A stretch of 64,000 nt of DNA, taken from contig CBDHDJ010000003.1 of assembly GCA_965261645.1 (NCBI GenBank), positions 930,001 through 994,000 on the forward strand. Reading direction: 5' to 3'. Origin of the DNA: CBDHDJ01 sp965261645. GTDB lineage: Bacteria; Pseudomonadota; Alphaproteobacteria; SHVV01. The notes under the pieces are model-generated. The model had not been told where the DNA came from and ran no database searches. It worked only from the letters and a program-made list of their open reading frames with translations. The translations under genes were made by a program, and so were the position numbers. Of the stretch, positions 34,150 through 44,459 are shown one piece after another (positions within the stretch are counted from its first letter, which is position 1; the number at the start of each line of letters is the position of its first letter).

Positions 34150-35337
34150 ATGTCCAAGCTCGTCGCACCCCATGGCGGGAGTGACCTGATCCCTCTGCTC
34201 GCGCGCTCAGATGAACGGGCGGGACTCCACGACAAGGCCCGGGGCCTGCCCGTCCTGCAGCTAACCAGCCGTGAGGTCTCGGACCTGATCATGTTGGGCA
34301 TCGGCGCTTACACCCCGCTCAAGGGCTTCATGGGCGAGGCGGACTGGCGTGGCGTGTGCACAGACATGGCGCTCGCCGACGGACGGTTTTGGCCCGTCCC
34401 CATCACGCTCTCGTGCGCTGCGAATCAGGCGGACGGCTTGTCTCCCGGCGGCGAAGTTGCGCTGGTCGATGGCGAGACCGACACCATGATGGGAATCCTG
34501 ACGGTCGAGGAGAAATACACCATCGACCGAAAGCTTGAATGTGATAACGTCTTTCTGACCGACGATCCCGACCATCCCGGCGTCGCCAAGGTGATGAATC
34601 AGGACGCGGTCAACGTGGCGGGGCCGGTCGTCGTGCTTTCCGAGGGCGTCTATCCGGAGAGGTATCCGGATCTGTATCTCCGCCCGGCGGACGCCCGTGC
34701 GCTTTTCGACGCAAGGGGCTGGTCGCGCGTCGCTGCCTTCCAAACCCGCAACCCGATGCACCGCAGCCACGAATATCTCGCCAAGATCGCCATCGAGGTG
34801 TGCGACGGCGTGTTCATCCATCAAGTGCTCGGCGCGCTCAAACCGGGCGATCTGCCAGCCGAAGCTCGTACCCGCGCCATCGATGCCCTGGTCAACAACT
34901 ATTTCGTGCCCAGCACCTACATCCAAGCCGGCTATCCCATCGAAATGCGCTACGCCGGCCCGCGCGAGGCCTTGCTGCATGCCGTGCTGCGCCAGAACTT
35001 CGGCTGCTCCCATCTGATCGTCGGCCGTGATCATGCCGGCGTCGGCAGCTATTACGGCCCCTTCGATGCGCATCACATCTTTGACAAAATTCCGGTGGAT
35101 AGCCTGCAAATCGAGCCACTCAAGCTTGATACGAGTTTTTATTGTCGGCGCTGTGGGGAGTTCGCCAGTTCGCGAACCTGTCCGCACGATCAGGACGACC
35201 GCTTGGTTATCTCGGGCACCCGGCTACGCGAGATGTTCATGAACCACGAACCGATTCCTGCGGAGTTCAGCCGCCCCGAGGTCCTCGCGATCCTGCAAGA
35301 GTATTACGATAGCCTCGCGCACCCGCAGGGTGACTGA
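34150..35337 (+). CDS. sat: ATP sulfurylase (sulfate adenylyltransferase), homo-oligomeric type
   Basis: It makes adenosine phosphosulfate from ATP and sulfate, or the reverse. It has 395 residues. The nucleotide site motifs QTRNPMHRSHEYL and GRDHAGVG are intact. The CRRCGEFASSRTC segment supplies zinc-binding cysteines seen in bacterial Sat enzymes. It is the CysD/N-independent form, common in sulfur oxidisers and also used for assimilation. No aprAB, dsr or cysC gene lies nearby. A sulfotransferase gene 10 kb downstream offers a use for the activated sulfate. Confidence 0.94.
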   Translation: MSKLVAPHGGSDLIPLLARSDERAGLHDKARGLPVLQLTSREVSDLIMLGIGAYTPLKGFMGEADWRGVCTDMALADGRFWPVPITLSCAANQADGLSPGGEVALVDGETDTMMGILTVEEKYTIDRKLECDNVFLTDDPDHPGVAKVMNQDAVNVAGPVVVLSEGVYPERYPDLYLRPADARALFDARGWSRVAAFQTRNPMHRSHEYLAKIAIEVCDGVFIHQVLGALKPGDLPAEARTRAIDALVNNYFVPSTYIQAGYPIEMRYAGPREALLHAVLRQNFGCSHLIVGRDHAGVGSYYGPFDAHHIFDKIPVDSLQIEPLKLDTSFYCRRCGEFASSRTCPHDQDDRLVISGTRLREMFMNHEPIPAEFSRPEVLAILQEYYDSLAHPQGD

Positions 35338-35428
35338 TTATGGCGTTTCCGGTATGGAGGCGCGTTGATGTCATCTCCTCCGGCTGAGGTGCGACGGCTG
35401 AACAGACTGGTACGCCGCGAAGCAATTC

Positions 35429-36430
35429 ATGGCCCACGCTCCTGAACCGACCCTTCGGTTCCCGACGGTTTTCAAGACAAAGACGCCCGACACGCCACGT
35501 ATCCTCGTCGTCAAGCTCGGCGCGCTGGGGGATTTCGTGTTGGCAATGGGACCCTTCCAGGCCATCAGGTATCATCACAGGATCGCTCATCTCACCCTCC
35601 TGACGACCCCGCCTTTTGCCGGCTTTGGGCGTGCCTCCGGCTATTTCGACGAGGTGTGGGCTGACGAGCGGCCCCGACCGTGGCGCATTGGCGCTTGGTT
35701 CGCGCTGGCCCGGATGCTCCGTCAGGGCCGCTTTCATCGCGTCTACGACCTCCAGCACGGCGATCGCATGAACGTCTATTACCGCATTATGGCGAGCGGG
35801 CGCGTCCTCGAGTGGTCAGGTATCGCGCCGGGCTGCTCCCATCCCCACCTCAATCCCGACAGGGACGCCATGCACACCATTGAGCGCCAGGCCGAGCAGC
35901 TCGCAGCAGCAGGAATCGCCACGGTCCCGCCCACCGATCTCGATTGGGTAAGTGCCGATGTTGCGGGCTTCGACCTGCCCATTCCCTACGCCCTGATCGC
36001 GCCGGGTGGGGCACCGCACCGGCCGGCAAAACGCTGGCCTTCAGAGTATTTTGGCCAAACCGCGGCGTGGCTCGTGGCCCAGGGCATCACACCGGTTCTC
36101 GTCGGTGGCCCCGCGGAAGCCGACGTTGTCCGCCATATTGGGGCGGCGGTGCCCGGCGTCGTGAATCTGGGTGGCCGGACCAGCCTTGAACAAATCGTGG
36201 TGCTCGCACGCGGCGCCGCGGCCGCACTCGGCAATGATACCGGCCCCATGCATCTCATCGCGGCCGCGCACTGCCCGATGGTGGTGTTGTTCTCCGGGGA
36301 TTCGGACCCGGACCTCACCGCGCCGCGCGGGTATCAGGTCTCTGTGCTGCGCGCCGATCCCCTGTCCGATCTCGGCGTCGCAGCCGTCACCGATGCGCTC
36401 AGCCGTTGCCTTCGGCAGAGGGATGATTAA
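35429..36430 (+). CDS. Glycosyltransferase family 9 (heptosyltransferase-like)
   Basis: It has 333 residues. The N-terminal Rossmann domain has LVVKLGALGDFVLAMGPFQAI and the C-terminal donor domain has ALIAPGGAPHRPAKRWP and GNDTGPMHLIAAA, typical of ADP-heptose:LPS heptosyltransferases. It acts at the cytoplasmic face of the inner membrane on lipid-linked glycan or LPS core. It opens the glycan locus. The sugar donor is inferred from family only. The true start could be internal at an ATG or GTG closer to the Rossmann fold, since the first 25 residues are not typical. Confidence 0.85.
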   Translation: MAHAPEPTLRFPTVFKTKTPDTPRILVVKLGALGDFVLAMGPFQAIRYHHRIAHLTLLTTPPFAGFGRASGYFDEVWADERPRPWRIGAWFALARMLRQGRFHRVYDLQHGDRMNVYYRIMASGRVLEWSGIAPGCSHPHLNPDRDAMHTIERQAEQLAAAGIATVPPTDLDWVSADVAGFDLPIPYALIAPGGAPHRPAKRWPSEYFGQTAAWLVAQGITPVLVGGPAEADVVRHIGAAVPGVVNLGGRTSLEQIVVLARGAAAALGNDTGPMHLIAAAHCPMVVLFSGDSDPDLTAPRGYQVSVLRADPLSDLGVAAVTDALSRCLRQRDD

Positions 36431-36493
36431 GGTAGGATGGTGTGCTTGGGGAAACCCCCGGCCCGGCCTGAAAGCGGATCGATCGCGACGAAA

Positions 36494-37523
36494 ATGACAC
36501 GTTCAGCTCACAGGGATCGTCCACCGGCCGTTGCGCTCGCGGGCCTCATTCTCCTCGTCGTCCTCGTCGCAACGCATTTCGCGACGCCGGGCCGTGCCCA
36601 GGACGCCCTCATTATCGCCACCCACAAGGAGGGCTCCGCCTATCACACCCTTGGTGTGGCGTTCGCAGAGGCGTTGACCGATGCGCTCGAACGCGAGATC
36701 ACGGTGACGCCCTACCCGCGGTGGTCCGAATATCTGCCCTTGATCGATGCGGGCGAGGTGGCGATGGGTTTCGTCACCGGCCTCGACGCCGGCGCCCTCT
36801 ACAGGGCCGAAGGCGATGAACGGCTCCTGAGGCTCCGCGCGCTGATGCGCCTCTGGCCTATCCGCTACACGTTCCTCGCGCGGGCTAATCTCGGTATCGA
36901 CAATGTCGTGGGTCTGACAGGCCGCCATATCGCCCTCGATATGCGGCGCGGCGCGGCTCTCAGCGCCGTCAATCGGGCGATGCTCGAAACCCGTTGCGAT
37001 CAATGAGCGGAACGTGCGGCCCGTTGTTATCCGCAGCCTGAAGGATGGCATCAATCGCATGGCCAAGGGCGAGCTCGACGCCGTACCGATCGCGGTGGGT
37101 ATCCCGCTCGTCAGACGCGCCCGTGAGTCCGTCCCGGGCGGTGTGGTCTATCTCAGCCTCGTCGGGCCACGGGCGAACACCGAATTCCTGAGCAACCTCG
37201 TCCCCGGGCTTTACACCAAGGAGGTTCAGCCGCAAAAGCGTCTGCCCGAAATCACCGAACCGATTCTCGTCGCCGCGTTTGACGTGTATCTCGTGGCCAG
37301 CACCGACATGCCCAGTGACGTAGCCGGCGCCATCGTGGCGGCCTTGCATGAGCGCTTTGACGATATTAAAAAGTCTACGCGCGTTTTGCGGAGCGGTGAT
37401 ATTACCCTCGTTGCCGCGCCGACCAATTCGGTGCCCTACCATCCCGGCGCCATTCCGTATTACCGAGCCGAGGGGCTGTGGACCGTGACCAACGACGAAG
37501 CCGAAGCACGTCTGGTCGAGTGA
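36494..37523 (+). pseudogene. TAXI-family TRAP transporter solute-binding protein, frameshifted
   Basis: Periplasmic binding protein of the TAXI type. A signal peptide (MTRSAHRDRP, then a hydrophobic stretch to THFATPGRAQ) leads into LIIATHKEGSAYHTLGVAFAEAL. The frame breaks near 36990: one extra C in AAACCCG converts ET-VAINERNVRP into a stop. Downstream, VVIRSLKDGINRMAKGELDA through EARLVE continues in the other frame to 37523. The total length is three-fold plus one, consistent with a one-base insertion. No membrane subunits (dctM) follow, so its transporter is elsewhere or absent. Confidence 0.8.
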
Positions 37524-37589
37524 GCGGAACACTCTCGTGTGCAGGCCGGACGTAATAGAGGCGGGTTTGGCGCGGCCCTGCCGTCGGCC

Positions 37590-39247
37590 ATGAGCGACAC
37601 TCAAGGCATACTCGATTCGGCGGCGGAGCGCCTGGCGGCGGGCGATCTCGAAGAGGCGATCACGCTGTGGGGGCGAATCCTCGAGCGGGAGCCAAACAAT
37701 TATCATGCGAATTTTCGTATTGGCATCGCCGCACGCGATCTGGGCGATGTGCGATCCGCCGAATTGTATCTGCGAAAGGCCGATCGGGCCGAGCCTGTAA
37801 ACGCAACGCCGCTTTTCGAACTGGCAGCGGTGCTGTCGGACCAAAATAGGCTGGGCGAAGCCGAACGCACGCTCGAAAACGCTGTTGCGCTGGAGCCGGA
37901 CGACGCTGCCGGCCACTACCGCCTTGGCGTCGTGCGTCACCACATCGCGAAATACGAGGGCGCCGCGGAGGCCCTCGAACGGGCCGTCGCACTAAGCCCG
38001 GACAACGCCGAATACTGGTATCAACTGGCGCAGGCGCTGGAGGAGACCGGCACGGGGCGCGCCGAAGCAGGCGCGGCCCATCTGCGGGCAGCTGAGCTCA
38101 ATGGTCATGACGTCGACGCCATGTGGTCGGCGATCAACTGGCACGTCGAAGCGAACGAATTCGAGACGGCGGAGGGTCTGGTCGGTATCCTTCTTGAGCG
38201 GCAGGGCGAGGATAACCCTGATCCCGTGCCCCAATTCACCCTTGGCGTCATCCTAAAATCCGCGGGCCGCATCGACGAAGCCCGTGCGGCCTTCGGCGCC
38301 GCCCTCGAAGGTTGCGACCGGGTGCCCCGAGTGACGGACAGGGCCGCTTTCGCGCTGGCTGCCTACAAGGCCCGGATCTACCACGCAATGGACGATCATG
38401 ACGGGGCGCGGCGGGCGTTTCGGGCCGTTGGTCAGATGATAGCGCCGGCCGCGTTCGAGTTTTCGTCGGCGCGATACCTCGCCCATATGTTGCCGCTGTC
38501 GAGCGAATGCGGAGCATCGTTCGTGGCCGCGACGTTGCGCTGCTTTGCCATGGCACCTCGATTGCTACCCTCGAAGATCACATTGCGGCGCTCGAGGAGT
38601 GCGACATTTGCTATGTGAGCGTGAATCGTTTCGCGGTCATGGAGCACTACATCCTCTCCAAAATCGGGCGTCGCCTGGACATCGTCGCGAGTACGAACCC
38701 GCAGGAGTTTGCCGATTATCTGGATCACATTACGGATTTTCTCGGCCGGCCGGAGGACAACCTGCTGATCACCTGCCGGCCGGCGTCCTCGCTGCTGCCC
38801 GACAGCGCTGGATTTGAGCGCCAATTCGACCCCAAGCTCCTTTATTTCTCCATGTTGGAAAATCTCCTCGCTACACCACTCGAGCCCTTGAACTTTCTTT
38901 CCGGAAACACGCTTTCCATGCTCGTTCCGCTCCTGCAGCTCGGCCGCCCACGCCGCATCGTCTTGTTTGGCGCGGACGGTGTGGCACCTGATGATGGCGC
39001 GCCGACGCACGACCGCCGGTCGTCACCCGAATTCGGTGGCACGCGCGCGCTCACCGACGAGGCGTGGCGCGGACGTCTCGCCCACGATACACGCCGCTTC
39101 AACGACATCTGCGAGCTCCAGGTGATGTGTCTGTGTGGCCTGTTCGGCGTTGACGAGGTGCCCGTCCTCAATGCCTCGCCGCACAGTGGTTATCAAACCT
39201 TTCCGCGCATAGCCGTGGATGACGCCGTCGCAATGCTGCGGGCGTAA
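37590..39247 (+). pseudogene. TPR plus DUF115-like protein, copy 1, frameshifted
   Basis: From MSDTQGILDSAAERLAAGD there are about eight tetratricopeptide-type helical repeats to residue 300. A one-base deletion near 38500 then breaks the frame. The other frame supplies MRSIVRGRDVALLCHGTSIA through DDAVAMLRA. It is clearly paralogous to the intact gene that follows (GRDVAILAHGPSIAELE). The C-terminal part resembles the DUF115/Maf-type glycosyltransferases that add nonulosonic acids to flagellin, by the G-x-G-P-S-like loop and overall layout. This is a weak resemblance. Confidence 0.75.
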
Positions 39248-39281
39248 CCGGACCGGGCACCGAACGGGCGGCGAAACGACT

Positions 39282-40979
39282 ATGACCGATGTCGAGCAGC
39301 AACTCGAAGAGGCGACCCGCCACCACCAAAGCGGCGCACTTCAGGCCGCTCTTGACCTCTACCAGGCGATCCTGATCAGCCACCCCAATCACTGCCAGAC
39401 GACCTACCAGGTTGCGGTTGCCGCGAATCAGCTCCAGAAGCTCGACGTCGCGGAGCAATTCCTGAAGAAAGCCATCGCCCTCACCCACGATCCCAAGCTC
39501 AACCTGAACAGGCGCGTGGAGTTGTCAGAGATTCTAGTCCGCCATCAAAAGATTGCGGAAGCCGAAATCGTATTACGCCGGGCGCAATTTCTCGGGCGTG
39601 ACGACGGGTCCTTCAACCACTGGTTCGGCCGGGTCCGGCATCTGCTTGAGCGCTATGAAGATGCCGTCGAAGCATTCGAGAGGGCGGCGGAGCTGATGCC
39701 GGATGATCCTCAGGTCGTGATCGACATGGTGCAGTCGATGTCACGCATACCGCACCGGCGCGCCGAGGTCGGAGCTCTCTTGGAACGGGCGGCCGCGACG
39801 GGCGCAAAGGACATCAAAGTACTCTCAGGCATCGGCGCGTGGCACGTCAGCCAAAACCAGTTTGCTGAGGCTGCGCCCTACTTCGTGCAAAGCATCAAAA
39901 TTAGTGGGGACCGCGGCGATATCCCCGACCCCTATTTCGACTTTTCGTTGGGCGTGATCCTCGAGGCCCTCAGTCAACCTGACGAGGCTGAGCGTCACTT
40001 CCGCAGGGCGGTCGAGATCTGCGACTACTTCGCCACCAAAAGCGAATCATCACACGACAAATACATCAGTCTCGCGTTCAAAGGCCGTGTTCTCTACACC
40101 ATGGGACGGCGCGCCGAAGCGGCCCTCGTCGCGCGCTCGATGGCCAACAAATTAGCGGCCGGTGATTGCACCTATCCCGACGGCGTCTGCCTGCCCGATA
40201 CGCCCAAGCGCCTCGAGCGGCTGAAACGACTCATCGGCGGCCGCGATGTGGCCATCTTAGCCCATGGCCCGTCGATAGCCGAGCTCGAGAACAAGATCGG
40301 CGACATCGCCGGACGTGATATTTGCTTTGTCGGAATCAACCGGTTTGGTGTCACGGAGAGCAACATCCTGTCGCGGATCGGACGGCGATTCGACATCGCG
40401 GTGCCGACGAATCCCACTGAATTCGGCGCCCAGAGTGATCGCATCATCTCGTTCCTCGAACGCGATGACGACAACCTGCTCATAACGTCGCGCTATGCGA
40501 TCGCCTGCTTGCCTCGGCCGTTGCCGAGCGGCCAGGCGTTCGAACAGCAGTTCGACGAAAAAGTGATCCTCTTTTATTCAGCGCAGAACTATCCGGCGAC
40601 GCCGCACAATCCAATCCACGTCATTCCGGGCAACACGCCTTCCGTCTTGATCCCGTTTCTCCTACTTGGCGAGCCCCAGCGGATATTCCTCTTCGGCGGC
40701 TACGGCGGAGCCGGATTGGAACCCGGCCGGCCGAGCCACTACCGCATGGACACCGAGGAGTTCAAGGGCAACTACGACGAGGCCGCCTATGAGCTGTTTC
40801 GTGAGCGCTTGTGGATCGACGCCCAGCAATTCAACCAAATGTGTGAGTTCCAGGCGACGTGGTTGAGCGTTCTCCATGGCGTTCCTCGACCGCCCATCTA
40901 CATCGTGTCGCCCAACAGCAATTACACCGCTTTCCCCTGCATCGACTACGACGAGGCCCTGAAAATAATCGGCACCTAA
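39282..40979 (+). CDS. TPR plus DUF115-like protein, copy 2 (intact)
   Basis: It has 565 residues from MTDVEQQLEEATRHH. Residues 1 to about 310 are tetratricopeptide-like repeats (QSGALQAALDLYQAIL, ERYEDAVEAFERAAEL, PDEAERHFRRAVE). Residues about 330-565 form an alpha/beta domain with GRDVAILAHGPSIAELE, FVGINRFGVTES, DDNLLITSRYAIACL and RIFLFGGYGG. It is the intact sister of the preceding frameshifted gene. The likely role is a protein- or lipid-directed glycan-modifying enzyme of this locus; the catalytic activity is not proven. The real start could be as early as 39219, but MTDVE matches copy 1. Confidence 0.8.
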   Translation: MTDVEQQLEEATRHHQSGALQAALDLYQAILISHPNHCQTTYQVAVAANQLQKLDVAEQFLKKAIALTHDPKLNLNRRVELSEILVRHQKIAEAEIVLRRAQFLGRDDGSFNHWFGRVRHLLERYEDAVEAFERAAELMPDDPQVVIDMVQSMSRIPHRRAEVGALLERAAATGAKDIKVLSGIGAWHVSQNQFAEAAPYFVQSIKISGDRGDIPDPYFDFSLGVILEALSQPDEAERHFRRAVEICDYFATKSESSHDKYISLAFKGRVLYTMGRRAEAALVARSMANKLAAGDCTYPDGVCLPDTPKRLERLKRLIGGRDVAILAHGPSIAELENKIGDIAGRDICFVGINRFGVTESNILSRIGRRFDIAVPTNPTEFGAQSDRIISFLERDDDNLLITSRYAIACLPRPLPSGQAFEQQFDEKVILFYSAQNYPATPHNPIHVIPGNTPSVLIPFLLLGEPQRIFLFGGYGGAGLEPGRPSHYRMDTEEFKGNYDEAAYELFRERLWIDAQQFNQMCEFQATWLSVLHGVPRPPIYIVSPNSNYTAFPCIDYDEALKIIGT

Positions 40980-41136
40980 ATGGCCGGCGCACCCGGGCGC
41001 AGAGGTGCGCGGCGGTGCCCGCAGTCAACCTAACGCCCTAGCGGCGCAGGTGATTTATCGTAAACAATTTCTTAACTGTTCCTTGGCAAGCTTGCCATCT
41101 GCCTCGGTGCACCAGGCTGATCACACCAAACTCGCA

Positions 41137-41774
41137 ATGACCGGAGCAAAGGCACAGCCCTACCCCGAGGAGGACGGCATCCTCCGTGCAACGGCCGCGT
41201 CCGTTACCACGCGAACCGGCAACTTTCCCAATTCGCACCGACTCATCAGAGATCGGAGCGCAAAGTCGTTGGCCTATGCGTTCGTAGGCGAACCGGTCGA
41301 GGTCGACCGCAACCTCATCCGCTGGCTCATCAGCGAATCCGAGAGGCCGGCCGTGTCAGTGCGCGTATCTGCTTGCATGCCAACGTCGGCGATCCGTTTC
41401 ACCAAATGGTGATCGTTCAATATGCCGGGCTCTACTGCCGCCCTCACAAGCATCCCGGCAAGGGCGAAGCGCTGCACATCATCGAGGGCCGGCTGGGGTT
41501 TATCACTTTCGATGACGATGGCGGCATCATAAAAGCGAGCGATTTGCACCCCGAAGGCGCGCTCATGGCCCGTTGCGGCCCCGATCAGTGGCATATGGTG
41601 TTGCCCCTGAGCGAGCGCGTGATCTATCACGAATCCAAGGCCGGTCAATACCTCGCGGAAGGCGATTCCGTGTTTGCCGATTGGGCTCCGGTGGCGGAGC
41701 AAGGCGCCAGCGTGACGGCCTACACGTCGGTGATCGAGAGCACCCTGCGCCGGGCGGCGACCGGCGGCCGCTAG
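41137..41774 (+). pseudogene. WbuC-like cupin, frameshifted
   Basis: The C-terminal half reads HANVGDPFHQMVIVQYAGLY, then RPHKHPGKGEALHIIEGRLG and FITFDDDGG. This is the metal-binding cupin of the WbuC family found in O-antigen loci, with the histidines intact. The N-terminal half (MTGAKAQPYPEEDG through VEVDRNLIRWLISESE) is in another frame, with the break near 41330-41345. Net change is two extra bases or one lost. Joined, it gives about 210 residues. It lies between the TPR gene and an epimerase that starts at its stop. Confidence 0.7.
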
Positions 41775-41776
41775 GC

Positions 41777-42688
41777 CTGAACGCCACGGCGCGGGTTCTC
41801 ATCACTGGCAGCGGCGGGTTCATCGGAAACGCGCTCGTCGACCACCTCGCCGGGGCCGGGCACGATGTGATCGCCCTTTATCGCCGCAATCCGCCGCGCC
41901 GCGCCGCTGTGGGCCGCGTGACCGCGATCCAGCGCAACATCGCCGATGGCCTGGATGAACTGCCTGCGGTCGATTGTATCGTCCACGCCGCGGCCGATAC
42001 CCACCTCAACCCCGAGCTCACGGCACGGGATTACGTTCGCTCCAACGTGCTCGGCACATGCAACGTGGCGGATTACGCCAAACAAGCGGCGAGTTGCCCG
42101 TGGGTGCTGCATCTCTCCACGATCACGGTCTACGGCCGCATCGATGGTCACATCCTCGATGAAGCGACACCGTCGGTGGCGCCCAATCTCTACGGCCAAA
42201 CAAAACGCCTCGCCGAAGAGATCCTTGCCGAGAGCGACGGCGGCTTCACCAGCCTAAGCGTGCGGCTACCCGGCGTGGTCGGCCCCGGTTACACGACGCC
42301 CTGGATTGGCCAGGTGCTCGACTCCTGCCTCACCGATAGGCCCGTCGAGATCCACAACCCCGATGCGCCGTTCAACAATATTGTCGTCACCGGGGAGATC
42401 GCACGCCTGTTCGACCATCTGCTGCGCCGCGGCGGCCTCACCGGGCACGATACCGTCAATCTGGGCGCGACCGAGCCCCTCTCAGTGAGACGCGCCGTCG
42501 AGCTCGTGCGGACTCTTGCGGACTCACGCTCCGACATCGTGGCGCGGGCAAGCACCGCCCCGTCATTTCTCATTGACACAACGAAAGTGGAATCCCGCTA
42601 CGGGTTCATGCCTGCGCCAGTCGCCGACATGATCGCGCGCTTCGTGCGGGCCAACCGGCCGGCACGCGCACAGGCGCTCAGCGCCTAG
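41777..42688 (+). CDS. NAD-dependent sugar epimerase/dehydratase
   Basis: Extended short-chain dehydrogenase, about 303 residues. Motifs are the Rossmann GSGGFIGNALVDHL, the HAAADTHLNPE segment, catalytic STITVYGR, and YGQTKRLAEE (Y-x3-K). No ATG, GTG or TTG lies near the family start; the first plausible codon after the cupin stop is CTG at 41777 (LNATARVLITGSGG). Either a CTG start is used or the true start has been lost. It acts on an NDP-sugar in the cytoplasm. Confidence 0.75.
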   Translation: MNATARVLITGSGGFIGNALVDHLAGAGHDVIALYRRNPPRRAAVGRVTAIQRNIADGLDELPAVDCIVHAAADTHLNPELTARDYVRSNVLGTCNVADYAKQAASCPWVLHLSTITVYGRIDGHILDEATPSVAPNLYGQTKRLAEEILAESDGGFTSLSVRLPGVVGPGYTTPWIGQVLDSCLTDRPVEIHNPDAPFNNIVVTGEIARLFDHLLRRGGLTGHDTVNLGATEPLSVRRAVELVRTLADSRSDIVARASTAPSFLIDTTKVESRYGFMPAPVADMIARFVRANRPARAQALSA

Positions 42689-42689
42689 G

Positions 42690-43451
42690 TCAGGCCGGCG
42701 CCAACCGGTCGAGAATCTCGAGGACGGAGCGGTCGGGGAGAGGTTTCCTCAAGTGCACCGCATTGGAGGTACGGAAACAGAGCATCGCCTTATCGCCGCG
42801 ATCGCTCTTGGCCAACGCATCACCGAGCCGGAGGAACAGGGTGGCGTTGTTTAGGTCGCCGCGGAGCATGGACGAATAGAGCCCGGCCGCCTCATCGGCG
42901 CGGCCGGCCTCCATGAGCGCATCGGCCAACTTGACCGTCGCTGATTTCTGGCGATCGGCGATGCCGGTCAGGTAGCGATAATGCTCGATGGCCTCGTCGT
43001 GGCGCCCCACCGCCAACAGGATGTCAGCCATGCGTTCGCGGGTTTTCGCATTGTCCGGGTCCTCTTCGACCGCGAGGCCAAGCCAATACAACGCTTCGTC
43101 TCGCCTGCCCAACTTGTCGAGCGCACCGGCCAAATTGAAGATCCGGTTGACATTCGCGCCATCGAGGGTCATCGCTTCGATCAAGTGCTTGGTCGCTTCG
43201 CGATACTGACCCATCTCGTGCCAAAGGACACCGATGATCTCGTGGGCGCGAGCATTCTTGGGGTCCGATCTCAGCACATGAACCAACGTATCCATGGCCG
43301 ATTTGTACTGGCTCTGCTGGGCGTAACGGATGGCGAGGTCGACGGGATCGCGCGCCTCCGGCCGAGGCCGCTGGGGCGTGGCCGGAGGCGCGATGGGCTC
43401 GCCGCCAGACTCCGCCCCGACCGTCGGTTGCCCCTCGATGCGCGCTACCAT
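42690..43451 (-). CDS. TPR protein, probably the 3' part of a longer gene
   Basis: 253 residues of tetratricopeptide repeats (YKSAMDTLVHVLRSDPKNARA, REATKHLIEAM, DEALYWLGLAVEEDPDNA, DEAIEHYRYL) after a Pro-rich linker. It is in the same frame as the upstream gene, separated by one TAG at 43506-43508 and 18 sense codons (RTYWGNDSLAEIIREFNE) that look coding. No ribosome binding site of note precedes its ATG. Either it is reinitiated or the TAG is a nonsense mutation in one 590-residue protein. Confidence 0.7.
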   Translation of the reverse strand: MVARIEGQPTVGAESGGEPIAPPATPQRPRPEARDPVDLAIRYAQQSQYKSAMDTLVHVLRSDPKNARAHEIIGVLWHEMGQYREATKHLIEAMTLDGANVNRIFNLAGALDKLGRRDEALYWLGLAVEEDPDNAKTRERMADILLAVGRHDEAIEHYRYLTGIADRQKSATVKLADALMEAGRADEAAGLYSSMLRGDLNNATLFLRLGDALAKSDRGDKAMLCFRTSNAVHLRKPLPDRSVLEILDRLAPA

Positions 43452-43505
43452 CTCGTTGAACTCACGGATGATTTCAGCGAGCGAATCGTTCCCCCAATAG
43501 GTGCG

Positions 43506-44459
43506 CTAAAGAGGGCCCGCCCAGCGCATGTCCTCACCCTTGGTGAAGCCCGAGCCGTCGATGTGGAAGTAGTCCCAGCCCTCGTTCATGCGATCGATGA
43601 TGTAGATCGTGAGGTAGCGCACGTCTTCAATGAAATGCCATAGCGTCCACGGGCGCTGGTTGATTCCGCTATTGAGATAGGCCGCCTCGTAGAGCGCGGC
43701 CCTGAGCTCCAGATTGATGGCCGGCTCGGGAAGCACGGTCAGGCCCTCCAGTTGGGGCGGCAGCTTGTCGGCGATGCGTTCGGTGTCGCGGATTACGACG
43801 GGAAAATAGATCTCCGCGTCGAGGGTGCGCGCGAATTCGCTCCAGGTATCGAGATCGCTGTTACGATTGAGATCGTAGGAGCTCCCGCGCAGCGTGATGG
43901 TCACGACCTTGCGACCGCCGGCATGATCCTCGGTCCACTGCTTGACGTAGAGCCGCGCCTGATCGCTCGGCTGCAGGCGGGTGACGCGCTGGCCCGCCGC
44001 CGCCGCGTTGATCGCCGCATATTGGTGATTCGTCGTCGGTATGGCGACGGTATAACCCTCGGGGAACGCGGGCCCCGGACAATTCGATTCGAAGGCCTCC
44101 GCCTCATCGCGCGTGCCGAACACGCTAATGCTCTCGCAGGAGGCCAAAAGCGCACAGGCCGGCACGACCAGATTACGCACGCGCCAATCCTTGTTGTAGC
44201 GCGGGTATTCGACGTCCTCCTTCCGGTATCCGTCATGGGAACCGGCAACGATGATGACGTGGATCCCCGCGAGGTCCCGTTTCTCCCGCTCGATGTCGGC
44301 GAGCACCAGGAAGTTGGCGATGTTGAAGCCCGGCGGCGCGATGTCCAGATCGAAATAGGCGTAGAGCAGCCGCCCGTCGGCGCGCTCTTCCGCCGGTGCG
44401 AGGCTCGCGTGGGGGCTCGTTTCCCCGTTCATCTTGTTCATGTCGTCAACCGGGGACAT
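43506..44459 (-). CDS. Unrecognised protein of the glycan locus, possibly truncated by TAG
   Basis: 317 residues (MSPVDDMNKMNGETSPH). It is alpha/beta with segments LLYAYFDLDIAPPGFNIANF, HVIIVAGSHDGYRKED and KVVTITLRGSSYDLNRNSD, then IYFPVVIRDTERIADKLP. The layout recalls GT-B glycosyltransferase-like proteins of capsule loci, but I cannot assign a family. It overlaps the upstream methyltransferase stop by 14 bases, so it is translationally coupled. An alternative ATG is at 44441. Its stop TAG is followed in frame by plausible coding sequence into the TPR gene. Confidence 0.65.
   Translation of the reverse strand: MSPVDDMNKMNGETSPHASLAPAEERADGRLLYAYFDLDIAPPGFNIANFLVLADIEREKRDLAGIHVIIVAGSHDGYRKEDVEYPRYNKDWRVRNLVVPACALLASCESISVFGTRDEAEAFESNCPGPAFPEGYTVAIPTTNHQYAAINAAAAGQRVTRLQPSDQARLYVKQWTEDHAGGRKVVTITLRGSSYDLNRNSDLDTWSEFARTLDAEIYFPVVIRDTERIADKLPPQLEGLTVLPEPAINLELRAALYEAAYLNSGINQRPWTLWHFIEDVRYLTIYIIDRMNEGWDYFHIDGSGFTKGEDMRWAGPL

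Noticed and set aside
43506..43508. Pyrrolysine at the TAG
   Set aside because: No pyl genes are seen, and the family context favours Gln (CAG) there.
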